Below the pieces are notes generated by a model. It saw only the letters and a program-made list of their open reading frames with translations. It ran no database searches and was not told the DNA's origin. Below, piece by piece: positions 46,901 to 55,909 of a stretch of 64,000 bases of DNA. Every line of letters starts with the position of its first letter. Position 1 is the first letter of the stretch. The position numbers and the translations under genes were made by a program. This DNA is from Amyelois transitella (lineage: Eukaryota > Arthropoda > Insecta > Lepidoptera > Pyralidae): positions 335,001 to 399,000 of the forward strand of contig NC_083516.1 of assembly GCF_032362555.1 (NCBI RefSeq), written 5' to 3'.

Positions 46901-48756
46901 CACGCCAATAAGTGTCGTGTGGTTACTGGCACGAATTGAAATAATAATAGGACCACTCCATCCCTTTCTTATTGACGTCGTAAAAGGCGACTAAGGAATA
47001 GGCCTATACAGGTGACATTTAAAACAACTGCATCCTTTTAAACATAGACTATGTATACCCATGCTTCTGAGCTGTTTGAGCCTATTTTTATTTAAATTAA
47101 ACGTCATCATTTTCACATTTTAAAAAACCCTCAGAAACTACGTCACACGCTTTATTGAAGACCAATACTACAAAAAGAAATTTAAACTAAACATGTAAAT
47201 AAATGTCTAAAAAATAAATTATTTTTCTAGTATCAAGATCAAGTAAAGTACAGAGTTGTCGAAATCGCTCAGCTGAATGAATTGTGTCGTTGACCTCTGA
47301 ATCTTACGCGTCGCTTTTCCGCCGGCCGGGGTGAAAAAATATGACGTATTTACGATCGTAGATTTTGATACTTTTATTTTTTTTCGTACTTTCTGAAATA
47401 TGAACCGATAATTTTCTTTTAACGTTTTTTAATATCCTTTAGATGAGTACACTTAACAGTTAAATTCATGCAGTTGAATTAAAAGTCACCCTGTATACTA
47501 GAGACTCTTCTTTTAGACAACCCGTCACTATTTGAATCTCAATACTACCATTAAGCCGAGCAGCCGAACGCGGCCTTCCGGTCTCTCGACGACTGTATGT
47601 GTGTGTGTGCGCGTGCGCAGGTGATCCGCGCGTCGTGGGCGGGCCGCGTGTGGGCGCTGTCGCAGCAGTCCACGGGCGTGGCCGTGTGCTGCGCGCGCTG
47701 CGGGCGCCGCTCGCGCCCGCACGCCGCCTGCGACCGCTGCCAGCCGCGCCGCCACCCCGACACCTGCAGCGTCTGCCACCAGGTCACTGACACCCATATC
47801 ACCACAATACCCTCACTCTCAGTTAATATCCCCTCAATAACTCACTCACTTACAGTTATTATCTCCTCAATAACTCACTCACTCATTCACAGTTATTATC
47901 TCCTCTATAACTCACTCACTCACTCATTCACAGTTATTATCTCCTCTATAACTCACTCACTCATTCACAGTTATTATCTCCTCAATAACTCACTCACTCA
48001 CAGTTATTATCTCCTCAATAACTCACTCACTCACAGTTATTATCCCCTCAATAACTCACTCACTCACTCACAGTTATTATCTCCTCGATACCCTCACTCT
48101 CAATCAATAAAACCTCATAGATTTAACTAACGCCATCTAGTGATAACGCCGTGGCACTAAACCATACAAATTTTTTAGTTGCTCGGCGCGTTTTATTGAG
48201 TAAAAAATCGCGTTAGCAACGGGACCATGAGGGAGAAGTGTTTCTCATAATCCCATTATTTTCCTACCAAAACCTTTGATAGGTTCGAGACTAAATATCA
48301 TTAATTTAATCATAATTTTGTTTATCTTATCATTTAATAACCAAACAAACGCTATGGTGGGTAGCATGACACGCGCGACTCCGTTTTTATCGCGCCGAAA
48401 ACTATCGCTGTTTCGCTTCACATTACGTCTTGAAACGAGACAGCGATAAAAAGTCACGCTTGCCACGCTAAAAATAGTGTTGGCTCTGTCTATCCCGCAA
48501 GAGATATAGATGTGGCCATATGTACATATGTATGTATGTGCCACGCTACGGGGTCTAGTTGGTCGAAACTGAACATTTATATCTTCACCAAGTGTACCAG
48601 CTCCAAGTTCCTCCCGTCTGGTTCCAGGTGGTGCGGGGCCTGTACGCGTGGTGCCAGGGCTGCTCGCACGGCGGCCACCTGCGGCACATGCGCGACTGGA
48701 TGCTGCAGCACCAGCTGTGCCCCGCCGGCTGCGGCCACCAGTGCCAGCTCGGCTGA
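32441..48756 (+). CDS. Wdr24: WDR24 orthologue: GATOR2 complex subunit
   Basis: Seventeen phase-consistent exons give 813 codons plus stop (human about 790): 32441-32540, 32616-32732, 33239-33354, 33776-33882, 34340-34553, 36946-37034, 37571-37753, 37856-38017, 39173-39404, 40038-40165, 40567-40703, 41425-41583, 43739-43872, 44586-44755, 46678-46780, 47621-47782 and 48628-48756. Residues about 15-320 form a WD40 propeller ([75 protein letters not shown]). A proline-, alanine- and acid-rich linker follows. A helical segment ([40 protein letters not shown]) precedes a Cys/His zinc module at about 725-813 ([41 protein letters not shown]). WDR24 is part of GATOR2 at the lysosome, which counteracts GATOR1 and permits TORC1 activation by amino acids. 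Three tandem arrays and one satellite lie at its exon edges. Confidence 0.95.
37948..38985 (+). repeat. 100-bp tandem array spanning the exon 8 / intron 8 donor of Wdr24
   Basis: Exactly 100-base units, apparently identical by eye. Ten donors G|GTGAGTGCTG occur at 38018, 38118 and so on to 38918, followed by a partial unit that diverges at about 38984. Each unit holds the last 67 or so bases of exon 8 (coding [19 protein letters not shown]), the donor and about 31 bases of intron ending tgctcag. The first donor is the native one: using it puts exon 8 in phase with exon 39173-39404. Read-through stops at once (TGA in the donor), so the copies are intronic. Confidence 0.93.
40313..40460 (-). 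repeat. Third interspersed family (LEP-C here), reference copy
   Basis: Landmarks are agattattttcaaaattg-like ends with TAGAA/TTCTA repeats, tatcacttattgacgt, and accgcttccaaagcgc followed by actgcagtgca. Same-strand copies occur at about 25340-25485, 40735-40835 and 44153-44245. Opposite or diverged relatives occur at about 8100-8275, 57140-57345 and 60600-60800. The terminal pentamer repeat suggests target-primed insertion (LINE or SINE type). Confidence 0.7.
40887..40941. repeat. (AT)n microsatellite
   Basis: About 27 uninterrupted AT dinucleotides in Wdr24 intron 11, directly beside the tail of an interspersed repeat copy (acgtctttatacc). Confidence 0.95.
41850..42225 (+). repeat. Two tandem partial LEP-A copies
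   Basis: Two copies of the middle of the element (ggatatcataaaaggcgac at about 41878 and ggatatcgtaaaaggcgac at about 42022) lie in the same orientation. They are followed by a single shared end with a (TATG)n tail. Confidence 0.7.
42228..42480 (+). mobile_element. tRNA-derived SINE
   Basis: The head resembles a tRNA: ctctgtggcgcagcggtagt (A box) and ccgggttcgaatcccgg (B box with its T-arm), 73 bases in all but with an imperfect acceptor stem. A unique body follows (about 42300-42480). It lies in Wdr24 intron 12, directly after a (TATG)n tail. I read it as a pol III SINE rather than a functional tRNA gene. Confidence 0.75.
42758..43738. repeat. 15-bp satellite array ending at the exon 13 acceptor of Wdr24
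   Basis: About 65 units of ctgtactatacaata, each in one of two forms that differ at a single C/T position (tacaata or tataata). All reading frames are open because the unit is 15 bases without stops, which creates long meaningless ORFs. The last unit, ctgtacag, supplies the acceptor AG (43737-43738) for Wdr24 exon 13, so there is no normal pyrimidine tract. Confidence 0.95.
44586..46250 (+). repeat. 140-141-bp tandem array spanning the exon 14 / intron 14 donor of Wdr24
   Basis: Eleven donors CACAG|GTAGCGGGGT follow one another, with GT at 44756, 44897, 45038, 45179, 45319, 45459, 45600, 45740, 45881, 46022 and 46163, and a partial unit ends near 46248. Each unit contains the 3' part of exon 14 ([20 protein letters not shown] and onwards), the donor and about 23 bases of intron. 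Units fall into variant classes at the junction, for example ggggagctcccggcag, ggaggtcccggcag and gggcagctcccggcag, so the array is not perfectly homogenised. The phrase ctcagtgagaacgg occurs both in native exon 14 (about 44626) and at the far edge of the array (about 46237). Confidence 0.92.
47813..48115 (+). repeat. Minisatellite after the exon 16 donor of Wdr24
   Basis: About eight imperfect units of 30-43 bases built on the core cagttattatctcctc plus a variable number of ctcact repeats. It starts about 30 bases after the donor at 47783. An apparent ORF across it is a repeat product. Confidence 0.85.
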
Positions 48757-50522
48757 TGCGCGGGCGCAGCGGCACGCTCGGTAAGCCTGTGCGGCGATCT
48801 GACCATAGCAGGGGAAACTAACTCATATTGGATCTTGATAAGCTGAAGATTGGGCCTATTCCCCTTGTTACCTTTTAGGGTTTTGTGAGTAAAGAGATGA
48901 TATGGTACTTTTTAGAACAGAAACCAAATTTAGAACTCTTTCTTCCTTCTGGGCCAGAAGGAAGAAAGAGTTCTAAACTTGGCAACCTGGACTAAAGCCA
49001 GAAGTTCTGGCTTTAGTCCAGGTTGCCACGATCTCTGCATACTTCCTTCGCTTCATCCACATTCATTACTCTCTTCATGCAAGCTCGGCGGTTTCGGGTA
49101 CTTTTGACCTGACCCTTGTACTCTATCGAATATAACTTTTTTTTTATCTTCAACAGAAATACTGGCGAAGCGCCTACTGGGAACCAACGGTACTTGTCAA
49201 GATTAGTCTACATCTAGTCGCATGCCTATAAGCTTTGACATAGAATCAAATATAGTACAACGATGATTATGTTGCTATCATACTGATATTATTTTTGTAT
49301 CACAGTTATAAAGTTAACCATATGTTAAGAACAATATCGTAGAGATGACGTTAACTCAACTATCATTAGTTAAATATCGTCAACCGAAATACAAATTATT
49401 ATTTTTTTATTAATTATTATGGGACATGACTAATTTTACTGAATTATTGTCATATCTTTTGGTTTCACAATATTGGTTGACGAAGCGTCAGTGTAGAAGC
49501 GGTAATAACCGTAAGTGAATACTGTGGCCGACTGACGACGCATAGAACAAGCTTCTGTGCTTAAACCTACATATGTATGTTCCTGTATGTTTTAAAGGAA
49601 ACACTCAGTTGCGATGTCCCGAAATTCCCAGAGGAAACCGACTTTTTGAAGATAATTTAGATTGAAAACAAAATAATCGCGCACAAAATGGTTCCACATT
49701 GATAGCCCAAAATACCATTGAGAAGTTGAACTCTCATAAAGGTGAAGTTTAAGTCCCAGAATGATAAGAGTATCACGGTTTTGCAAAAAGTTAAATTATT
49801 GTTATTTTGAACTTATAAATCGTTGAATTCCCATAATGTTCACATTTATATTTGAATCTTAACGAACCTCTTCAAAACAAACTTCCTCAAACGCTCGAGT
49901 TTAAATTGATAATGTGTTTTTAAGTTGACATACACACGTTGCCAGACACTCGAACTAATATTGAATATATATTTAATGAATATTAAACAATGGTACAGTC
50001 AAGCTTGTAAAATAAAATTTTAAGATAAATGAGAATATATTTTATAGACTGAATATTGTAAATATTTTTGTTATGATTTGTTGTAATATATTTAAAGAAT
50101 TTGATTTTTGATTATTTTTTTTACCCTAAAGCAAAATCTCCTCAGTTTTTCTGTGGTGTGGGCACGGCTAAACGAACGTATCTTGCATCAAATAAGAGAC
50201 GTCCTGGCGAAAGGTTCGGTCGAGAGTTCTCAAAACCGCCGAGCTTGAAGAGATAAAGTTTCTGTATGGGAATGAAGCGAAAGAAGTATACAGGAATCGT
50301 GGTAAGTGAAAAGGTGTAGTCTCTGCCTGCTCTTTCAGGACTGAGTCGAATAGAAAGAAAACAGGATTTTTTAAATACGTTTATTAAAATCAATTATAAT
50401 ATCTATTTAGTTCATATACAGCCACATAAATTATTAATAGTACGTACCTACTAAAGTAATACGGATGATGAAGTGAGATCGCGATATCGACTACCGATAA
50501 CAGATGGCGCCATCAACGGAAT
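48757..50522. other. Wdr24 3' flank
   Basis: AT-rich sequence containing the paired palindromes, LINE 3'-end fragments (about 49020-49125 and 50175-50335) and a possible LEP-C relative at 49440-49530. The Wdr24 poly(A) site is not certain. No gene is seen. Confidence 0.4.
48929..49028. repeat. Two adjacent perfect palindromes with 24-bp arms
   Basis: Palindrome 1 spans 48929-48977 with 24-base perfect arms around a single G at 48953. Palindrome 2 spans 48980-49028 with 24-base perfect arms around a single G at 49004. Only two bases separate them. They lie just 3' of the Wdr24 stop, and the second abuts a LINE 3'-end fragment. Confidence 0.95.
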
Positions 50523-51845
50523 ACATTCAGTCAGAAAAGTATCGGGAATGGATTATTTATTTATGGTTCCAAATTCAAATTTTTGTTTTTTTTGTTGTTG
50601 TTAGATTGGCAAAACTGTTTTCCATTTTGGCGCGGAGTTTGAGTTGCATCTGTTGTTTACATTAAATACAGTGCTATTTTTATTTATATCATATCTAGTG
50701 TGTATTGCTAATTTCATAATGGATAAAAACATCGAACAAAGAGTTTGTCTTAAATTTTGCATTGCCAATGGAATATCGTGTTCGGAGTCACTGAAAATGT
50801 TACAGAAGGCTTACGGTGAATCGACTTTATCAAAAACTCGTGCTTATGAGTGGTACAAAGCGTTCAAAAGCGGTCGAGATGTGATGGAAGATTTGCCTCG
50901 CTCTGGTAGGCCATCAACGTCTGCAACTGAAGTTAACATCGCAAAAGTGAAGGAAATAGTGACTGAAAATCCTCATTCAACTTTGAGAGAGATAGCCACC
51001 GAACTTTCTGTATCTCACGAGTTGATCCGTACCATTTTAACTAATAATTTGGGTATGAAACATGTTGCCGCTCGGCTAGTCCCAAAAGACCTGAATTTTT
51101 TCAAAAACTCAATCGCATGAGAGTCGCTGAGGACATGCTAGAACGAGTCAATTCCGACCCAACATTCATGAAACGCATTGTTACTGGTGACGAGACGTGG
51201 GTTTACGAGTTTGACATGCAAACTAGTCAACAAGCTTCGGAGTGGCGCCTTCCAACTGAACCGAAACCGAAAAAACCACGCCAAAGTCGTTCAAAAGTCA
51301 AAGTCATGTTGACTGTTTTCTTTGACTATCGCGGTGTTGTGCACTCGGAATTCTTGCCGGAAGGTCAAACGGTAAATAAGGAATATTATTTGAGTGTTAT
51401 GCGGCGTTTAAGAGAGCAAATCCGACGAAAAAGGCCAGATTTGTGGAAAGAAAATTCTTGGATTTTGCACCATGATAATGCACCTTCGCACAAGGCCATC
51501 ATTGTGAACGAATTTTTAACCAAACACTCAACAAATACCATCGAGCAACCACCATATTCACCAGATATGGCTCCAGCCGACTTTTTTCTTTTTCCTAAAC
51601 TCAAATTACCACTTCGTGGCACCCGTTTTCAATCGGTAGAAGACATAAAAGAGAATTCGCGGCGAGAACTGACCTCAATTCCGGAAACAGCGTTTAAAAA
51701 ATGTTTTGATGATTGGATTATTCGTTGGCGTAAGTGTATCGTTTCTAAAGGAGCATATTTTGAAGGTGATAAAATAAATTTGGATGAATAACAAACAGTT
51801 TATGTATTATTGATCTTTTCCCGCTACTTTCTTGACAGAGTAGTA
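50523..51845 (+). mobile_element. mariner-family (Tc1/mariner, DD34D) transposon
   Basis: About 1.3 kb, the usual mariner length. The left end cattcagtcagaaaagtatc and the reverse complement of the right end (actctgtcaagaaagtagc) form imperfect terminal inverted repeats, both followed by cgggaa. It carries one transposase gene, broken by a single frameshift. The exact ends and the TA target duplication are estimated by eye. Confidence 0.85.
50719..51791 (+). pseudogene. mariner transposase, one frameshift
   Basis: DNA cut-and-paste transposase. The first part (from ATG 50719) has the paired helix-turn-helix region with RAYEWYKAFKSGRDVMEDLP and the linker SGRPSTS. The second part, in a different frame, carries the catalytic acids in TGDETWVYEF, HHDNAPSHKA and YSPDMAPADFF; the last two Asp are separated by 34 residues, the mariner DD34D signature. 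The two frames meet at a run of six T near 51085. Frame 1 then ends at TGA 51118-51120 while the second frame runs to TAA at 51791. A one-base loss in the T run explains the break. The body is otherwise intact, so the copy looks young. Confidence 0.9.
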
Positions 51846-52404
51846 TATACAATATATCGACAGTGATATAATTATTTCGTCTCAAAAGTTTAATTCACAA
51901 AAATACATTTAAATACTGATTACTACAGATTTTCAAATAAAACAATTATAAAAATGTTATTTTGTCAACAAGTTTAGTTCTATTTCTGTATGAAGTACTT
52001 ACACACACACAAACACACATGGGGTCCTGGCTAGATCAATGTCTAAATACAACCACCAAATGTCAACTGATAATGCAGTAAACTATATGTAACAAAACCC
52101 TGCCCGATCTTAAAAAGTCACCTAAAAGACAAAATAAGAATTGAAAATTACTTATAAAATAAAAATTTTGAAATTTGAAAATTTTAAGATAATTTAAATA
52201 GCCTTAGCGGCGGCATGCGCAGATCGAGTGACGAAGAACAAATGAGGAAAAAGAACCATTTTTTCAAGACACAAACATTCGGAATTTGTGTATTTTCCAA
52301 TTCGGATCGGAATTATTGTTACATTTGGTAGCAATGTCAATTAATGATAGCAGATGGCGCCACCAGATGACCACGCTTTCGACTTTCGCTAACAGAGGGC
52401 GCTG

Positions 52405-52521
52405 TCAGCAGATGATGCAGCACGGCGGCCGGCAGCGGGCGCCCTCGGGCTCCGGCGGGGGCTCCTCCAGCGCCAGGCCGCGCTTCAGCCGCGACATCTG
52501 CCGGATTAGAGTCAGGAACGC
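52405..52521 (-). CDS. Candidate alternative last exon of Ral (38 codons, CAAX CIIC)
   Basis: On the minus strand, after acceptor tcccacag at 52522, a phase-0 frame reads AFLTLIRQMSRLKRGL and ends RPPCCIIC then TGA. The start is similar to the native Ral last exon ([13 protein letters not shown]), the phase matches Ral exon 3 (phase 0), and it ends in a prenylation-type CAAX box preceded by another Cys. It lies 3.4 kb beyond the standard last exon. Alternatives are a decayed exon copy or the tail of another Ras-family gene, but I see no other GTPase exons between. Confidence 0.5.
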   Translation of the reverse strand, partial: AFLTLIRQMSRLKRGLALEEPPPEPEGARCRPPCCIIC

Positions 52522-55500
52522 CTGTGGGACCCCCCAATATAAATAATCCGGATGGAATAATTGTTAGCAAGTGGGTCAATGAATATTTTAAAAAAATATT
52601 ATACTCCTTCTTCGCTGATTTTTCTTGAGATTTCTTTCACATAATAAAAACAAGGTTCAGTTATAAATCCCAAACGCTATTCCCTTAATTATCGCATACG
52701 GTATCGACATGAATTGTTTTTCAAAAACGATATTCATATAAATTAAATGACCGATTTACTTTATATTTTAGTTCACACACATATTTAAAATCCACATATC
52801 AAACACATCGGTTTAGGTGTTCAGGATATAAATAATAAACTAAATTTTGCAAATCAGTATATTTCTGTCATCTCCAGTTCGAGTTGTACGGTACGTACGT
52901 GAACTAAACTAGCCTATAGGATTCAGTACATGAGTAGAAAACACGGCATTCTAGCCGCTTTACCGCTAGACACATTCACCGCAGCGCTTTAAATGTATCG
53001 ATAACGTAAATGACGTCTCGGTCATATTAAATTGGCCTTTAACCAATAAAATCTATTAAGTTATCTTTCTAATTGATTGAAACGGTATTATTCCCGATTA
53101 ATTTAAGAGTTCTTTTTTTTTGTTTTCTTTTCATAACCTATTAGGTTCTAACGTCACAAAATTATCTTTAATATATTAAATATTGTATAAATATTACAAT
53201 TATTGAACAATAAAGGATTCTTTTTTATTTGGATATTTCCTTCAGCTTTCCAGCGCTGCAGCAAACATGTCAAATCCATACAAAATTCATTACACCAGTA
53301 AACTAATAAATGTTAATCACAAAAATATATAATATTTCCTGCTTTACAAACGAAAAGGAATGACACTACAGTTTATACATGCACAATACATGTAACCCTA
53401 TATAATTTATATAACGTTGGCAGTACGAACTGACTTATACATAATTTTATAACCTGTTTAATTGTATAATTCTACATGATAACTATATTTCATTAAACTG
53501 GATATTTTCCATATACCTTGAATCGCGTGGCGGGTTATTTCATATTCACAATAATAGTTAAAAGTATTGAAGGCGAGTGATACCGAAAGATGTTAAAACA
53601 ACTCCCGACATATTTATTATTTCGCACATTTAAAGTTGTTTTGCGTGAAGTACCAAGGTTTCACTGAAAATATTAGCTCGTAATACTGAGAAACTTTGAC
53701 CCAATCAAAATATTGAAATGTCCTGTCTGTGTCGTTGATTCTTTTAATGATTTTTTCAATATTCTTATTATTTAAGCACAACGACGACAAAAGTATCACA
53801 AAAAGCAATATACTTAATCGGAACACATTCAATATGTCAACCAGAGTCAAAAGTCGAGTCGTTTGTGAAATACCCTCCACAGTTAGAAACAAACACGCAC
53901 ACAAGTGCAGACGAGAGCAGATCAGCCTCCCTCCACCCATCATCATCATTTCTTATCATCGACCATCACCGGCGAGAGGTTCAGGTGTATCTGTCTCCGA
54001 CTGTACCGCCTCTACAGTGGACCACATAGAGAAGTATCCATTTATAACGCAGGTGCGTAAGGGAGTGCACACTTTTCTATATAGCCCACTGTAATTTATA
54101 CCCAGTCTTCATATTGACTTTAATAATAAATTTATTAATGGCGAATTGGCCATCCCTAATGAGACCGGCAAAAAGCATAATCAAGATTATATCTACTTTT
54201 TATTCCAATAAATTTGACAGATCTGTCACCGGTAGTACAACTATCGGCCGCGAGAGGGCGCTCTGTTGCGAAAAGGAGATGTTTAAAGCTTAGTTCCCAC
54301 GGGCTTACTTTTCACTGACAAATATATCAATATGTACGAGTATATCTGTTTGAACCAAATATTTAAAGACGATATTTTACGGTGTACCCTCTTCCTTACT
54401 GAGATCATACACTAGTCTCAATATAATTTACAAAAAAAAAAAATACAAAATATCCGGCGTCTTGTAATTTTATCATCTCGCATTATAGATCACCCCCTCT
54501 AGTTTCCAGTCACATAATAAATTAACAATACAACGACATACCTACAAATTACGAGTACAAAATGAGCACATATAGCAATAATTACACATAGTATATGTAG
54601 TGAAGTTGTGAAATACAAAAAACTGAGGCAGCATAGTGTTACATTAAATTCTTTAAATCAATTTCGTTTAAGGATGCTTTATCATAATATTATTTACATC
54701 ATTGAACAAAATCATAACGTTAAATGTTACTAAGCTTGCTTTGAAATTCAATATATGCCACCGCAGTCTAATAAGACAATATGACAGTATAGACATGAAC
54801 CTTTGCACGCTAACACTCCCACGTTTGGGGGGAACACAATTAAAACACTAAATTTTCACTTTTTTTTAAAAGAAATATTCGAGTATTAGATAATCACCAA
54901 AGATCATAAACTTGTGTTTCTGCGCGACCATACAATAAACCAGCATACACATAACATTTAGCGCTTATTTTAAAATAAATACAAAACTTACATTAGCATC
55001 CATACGTATTGATTAACATTGACTTGGAAACATATCGATATTGACAAATATCACTAAAAAAAACAATAATCTACATTTCTACACAAAATAAACCGGGTTA
55101 TGCACGAAATTTGAACAACTTTCTTGTCAGGAATAATATTTTACACGTTACAAAAATTCTCTTCCTTTGATTATTGTCCACTAGCTGTGTAGAATAGTTA
55201 TTTTGAGTATTATAGAAACCCTCAAGGGTGAATAATTTCCCCCGTTTTTTTTTCACATTTTCCATTTATTGCAGCGTGATGTTAAATAGCCTAAAGCCTC
55301 GATAAATAATATATTCAATGCAAAAAGAATTTTTCAATTCGAATCAGTAGTTCCTTAGATTAGCGCGTTCAAACAAACTCTTCAGCTTTATAATATTAGT
55401 ATAGATAAGTTTTCAAGTCAACATTGGGTCACCGTCATCACTATCGGAACGTGCAAGCGCAAAGCTTAACATTACAAGAGCTGTTCGCGATGAAACGCCG

Positions 55501-55909
55501 CCGAATCACTCAGTCGCGCTTCACCGCGACCAGGTGAATTGCCAGCACCAAAATGGGCGAATATCATATTACAATTTATACATAGCCGTCGCTTATACTA
55601 GCACATCGCGGCTCATCTCCTGAGCACTGCGCGCTATTAAATGTGTGAGTAATATATTGAAAGTGTCTTAAAAAAAATATAATAATCAATCTGCAAATAC
55701 TTTAGTGAATTACAGTGTAAGTTATTCTCTAAATCACCAATTTAAAAGTGACAAAAAAAAAATCATTACAATCATTACTATCTGATAATAAACAACAGAA
55801 CATTCAACCTTTAATAGTAAATTAAAAAAAAAAAAAACAAAATGGCGCCGAAAAAAAAACAAACACAAACAAAACACTCACACATTCACAGCGAGCGAGC
55901 CCTAACATC
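52522..55909. other. AT-rich interval between the two possible Ral ends
   Basis: Probably the Ral 3' UTR and flank on the minus strand. A LEP-B copy lies at 55183-55406. A 121-codon plus ORF at 53729-54094 has no coding character I recognise. No other gene is seen. Confidence 0.4.

Noticed and set aside
47597-48130. 177-codon plus ORF
   Set aside because: Its first part is an out-of-frame reading of Wdr24 exon 16 and the rest is the minisatellite.
53729-54094. 121-codon plus ORF in the AT-rich Ral flank
   Set aside because: Low-complexity composition, no domain, and no conserved-looking start.
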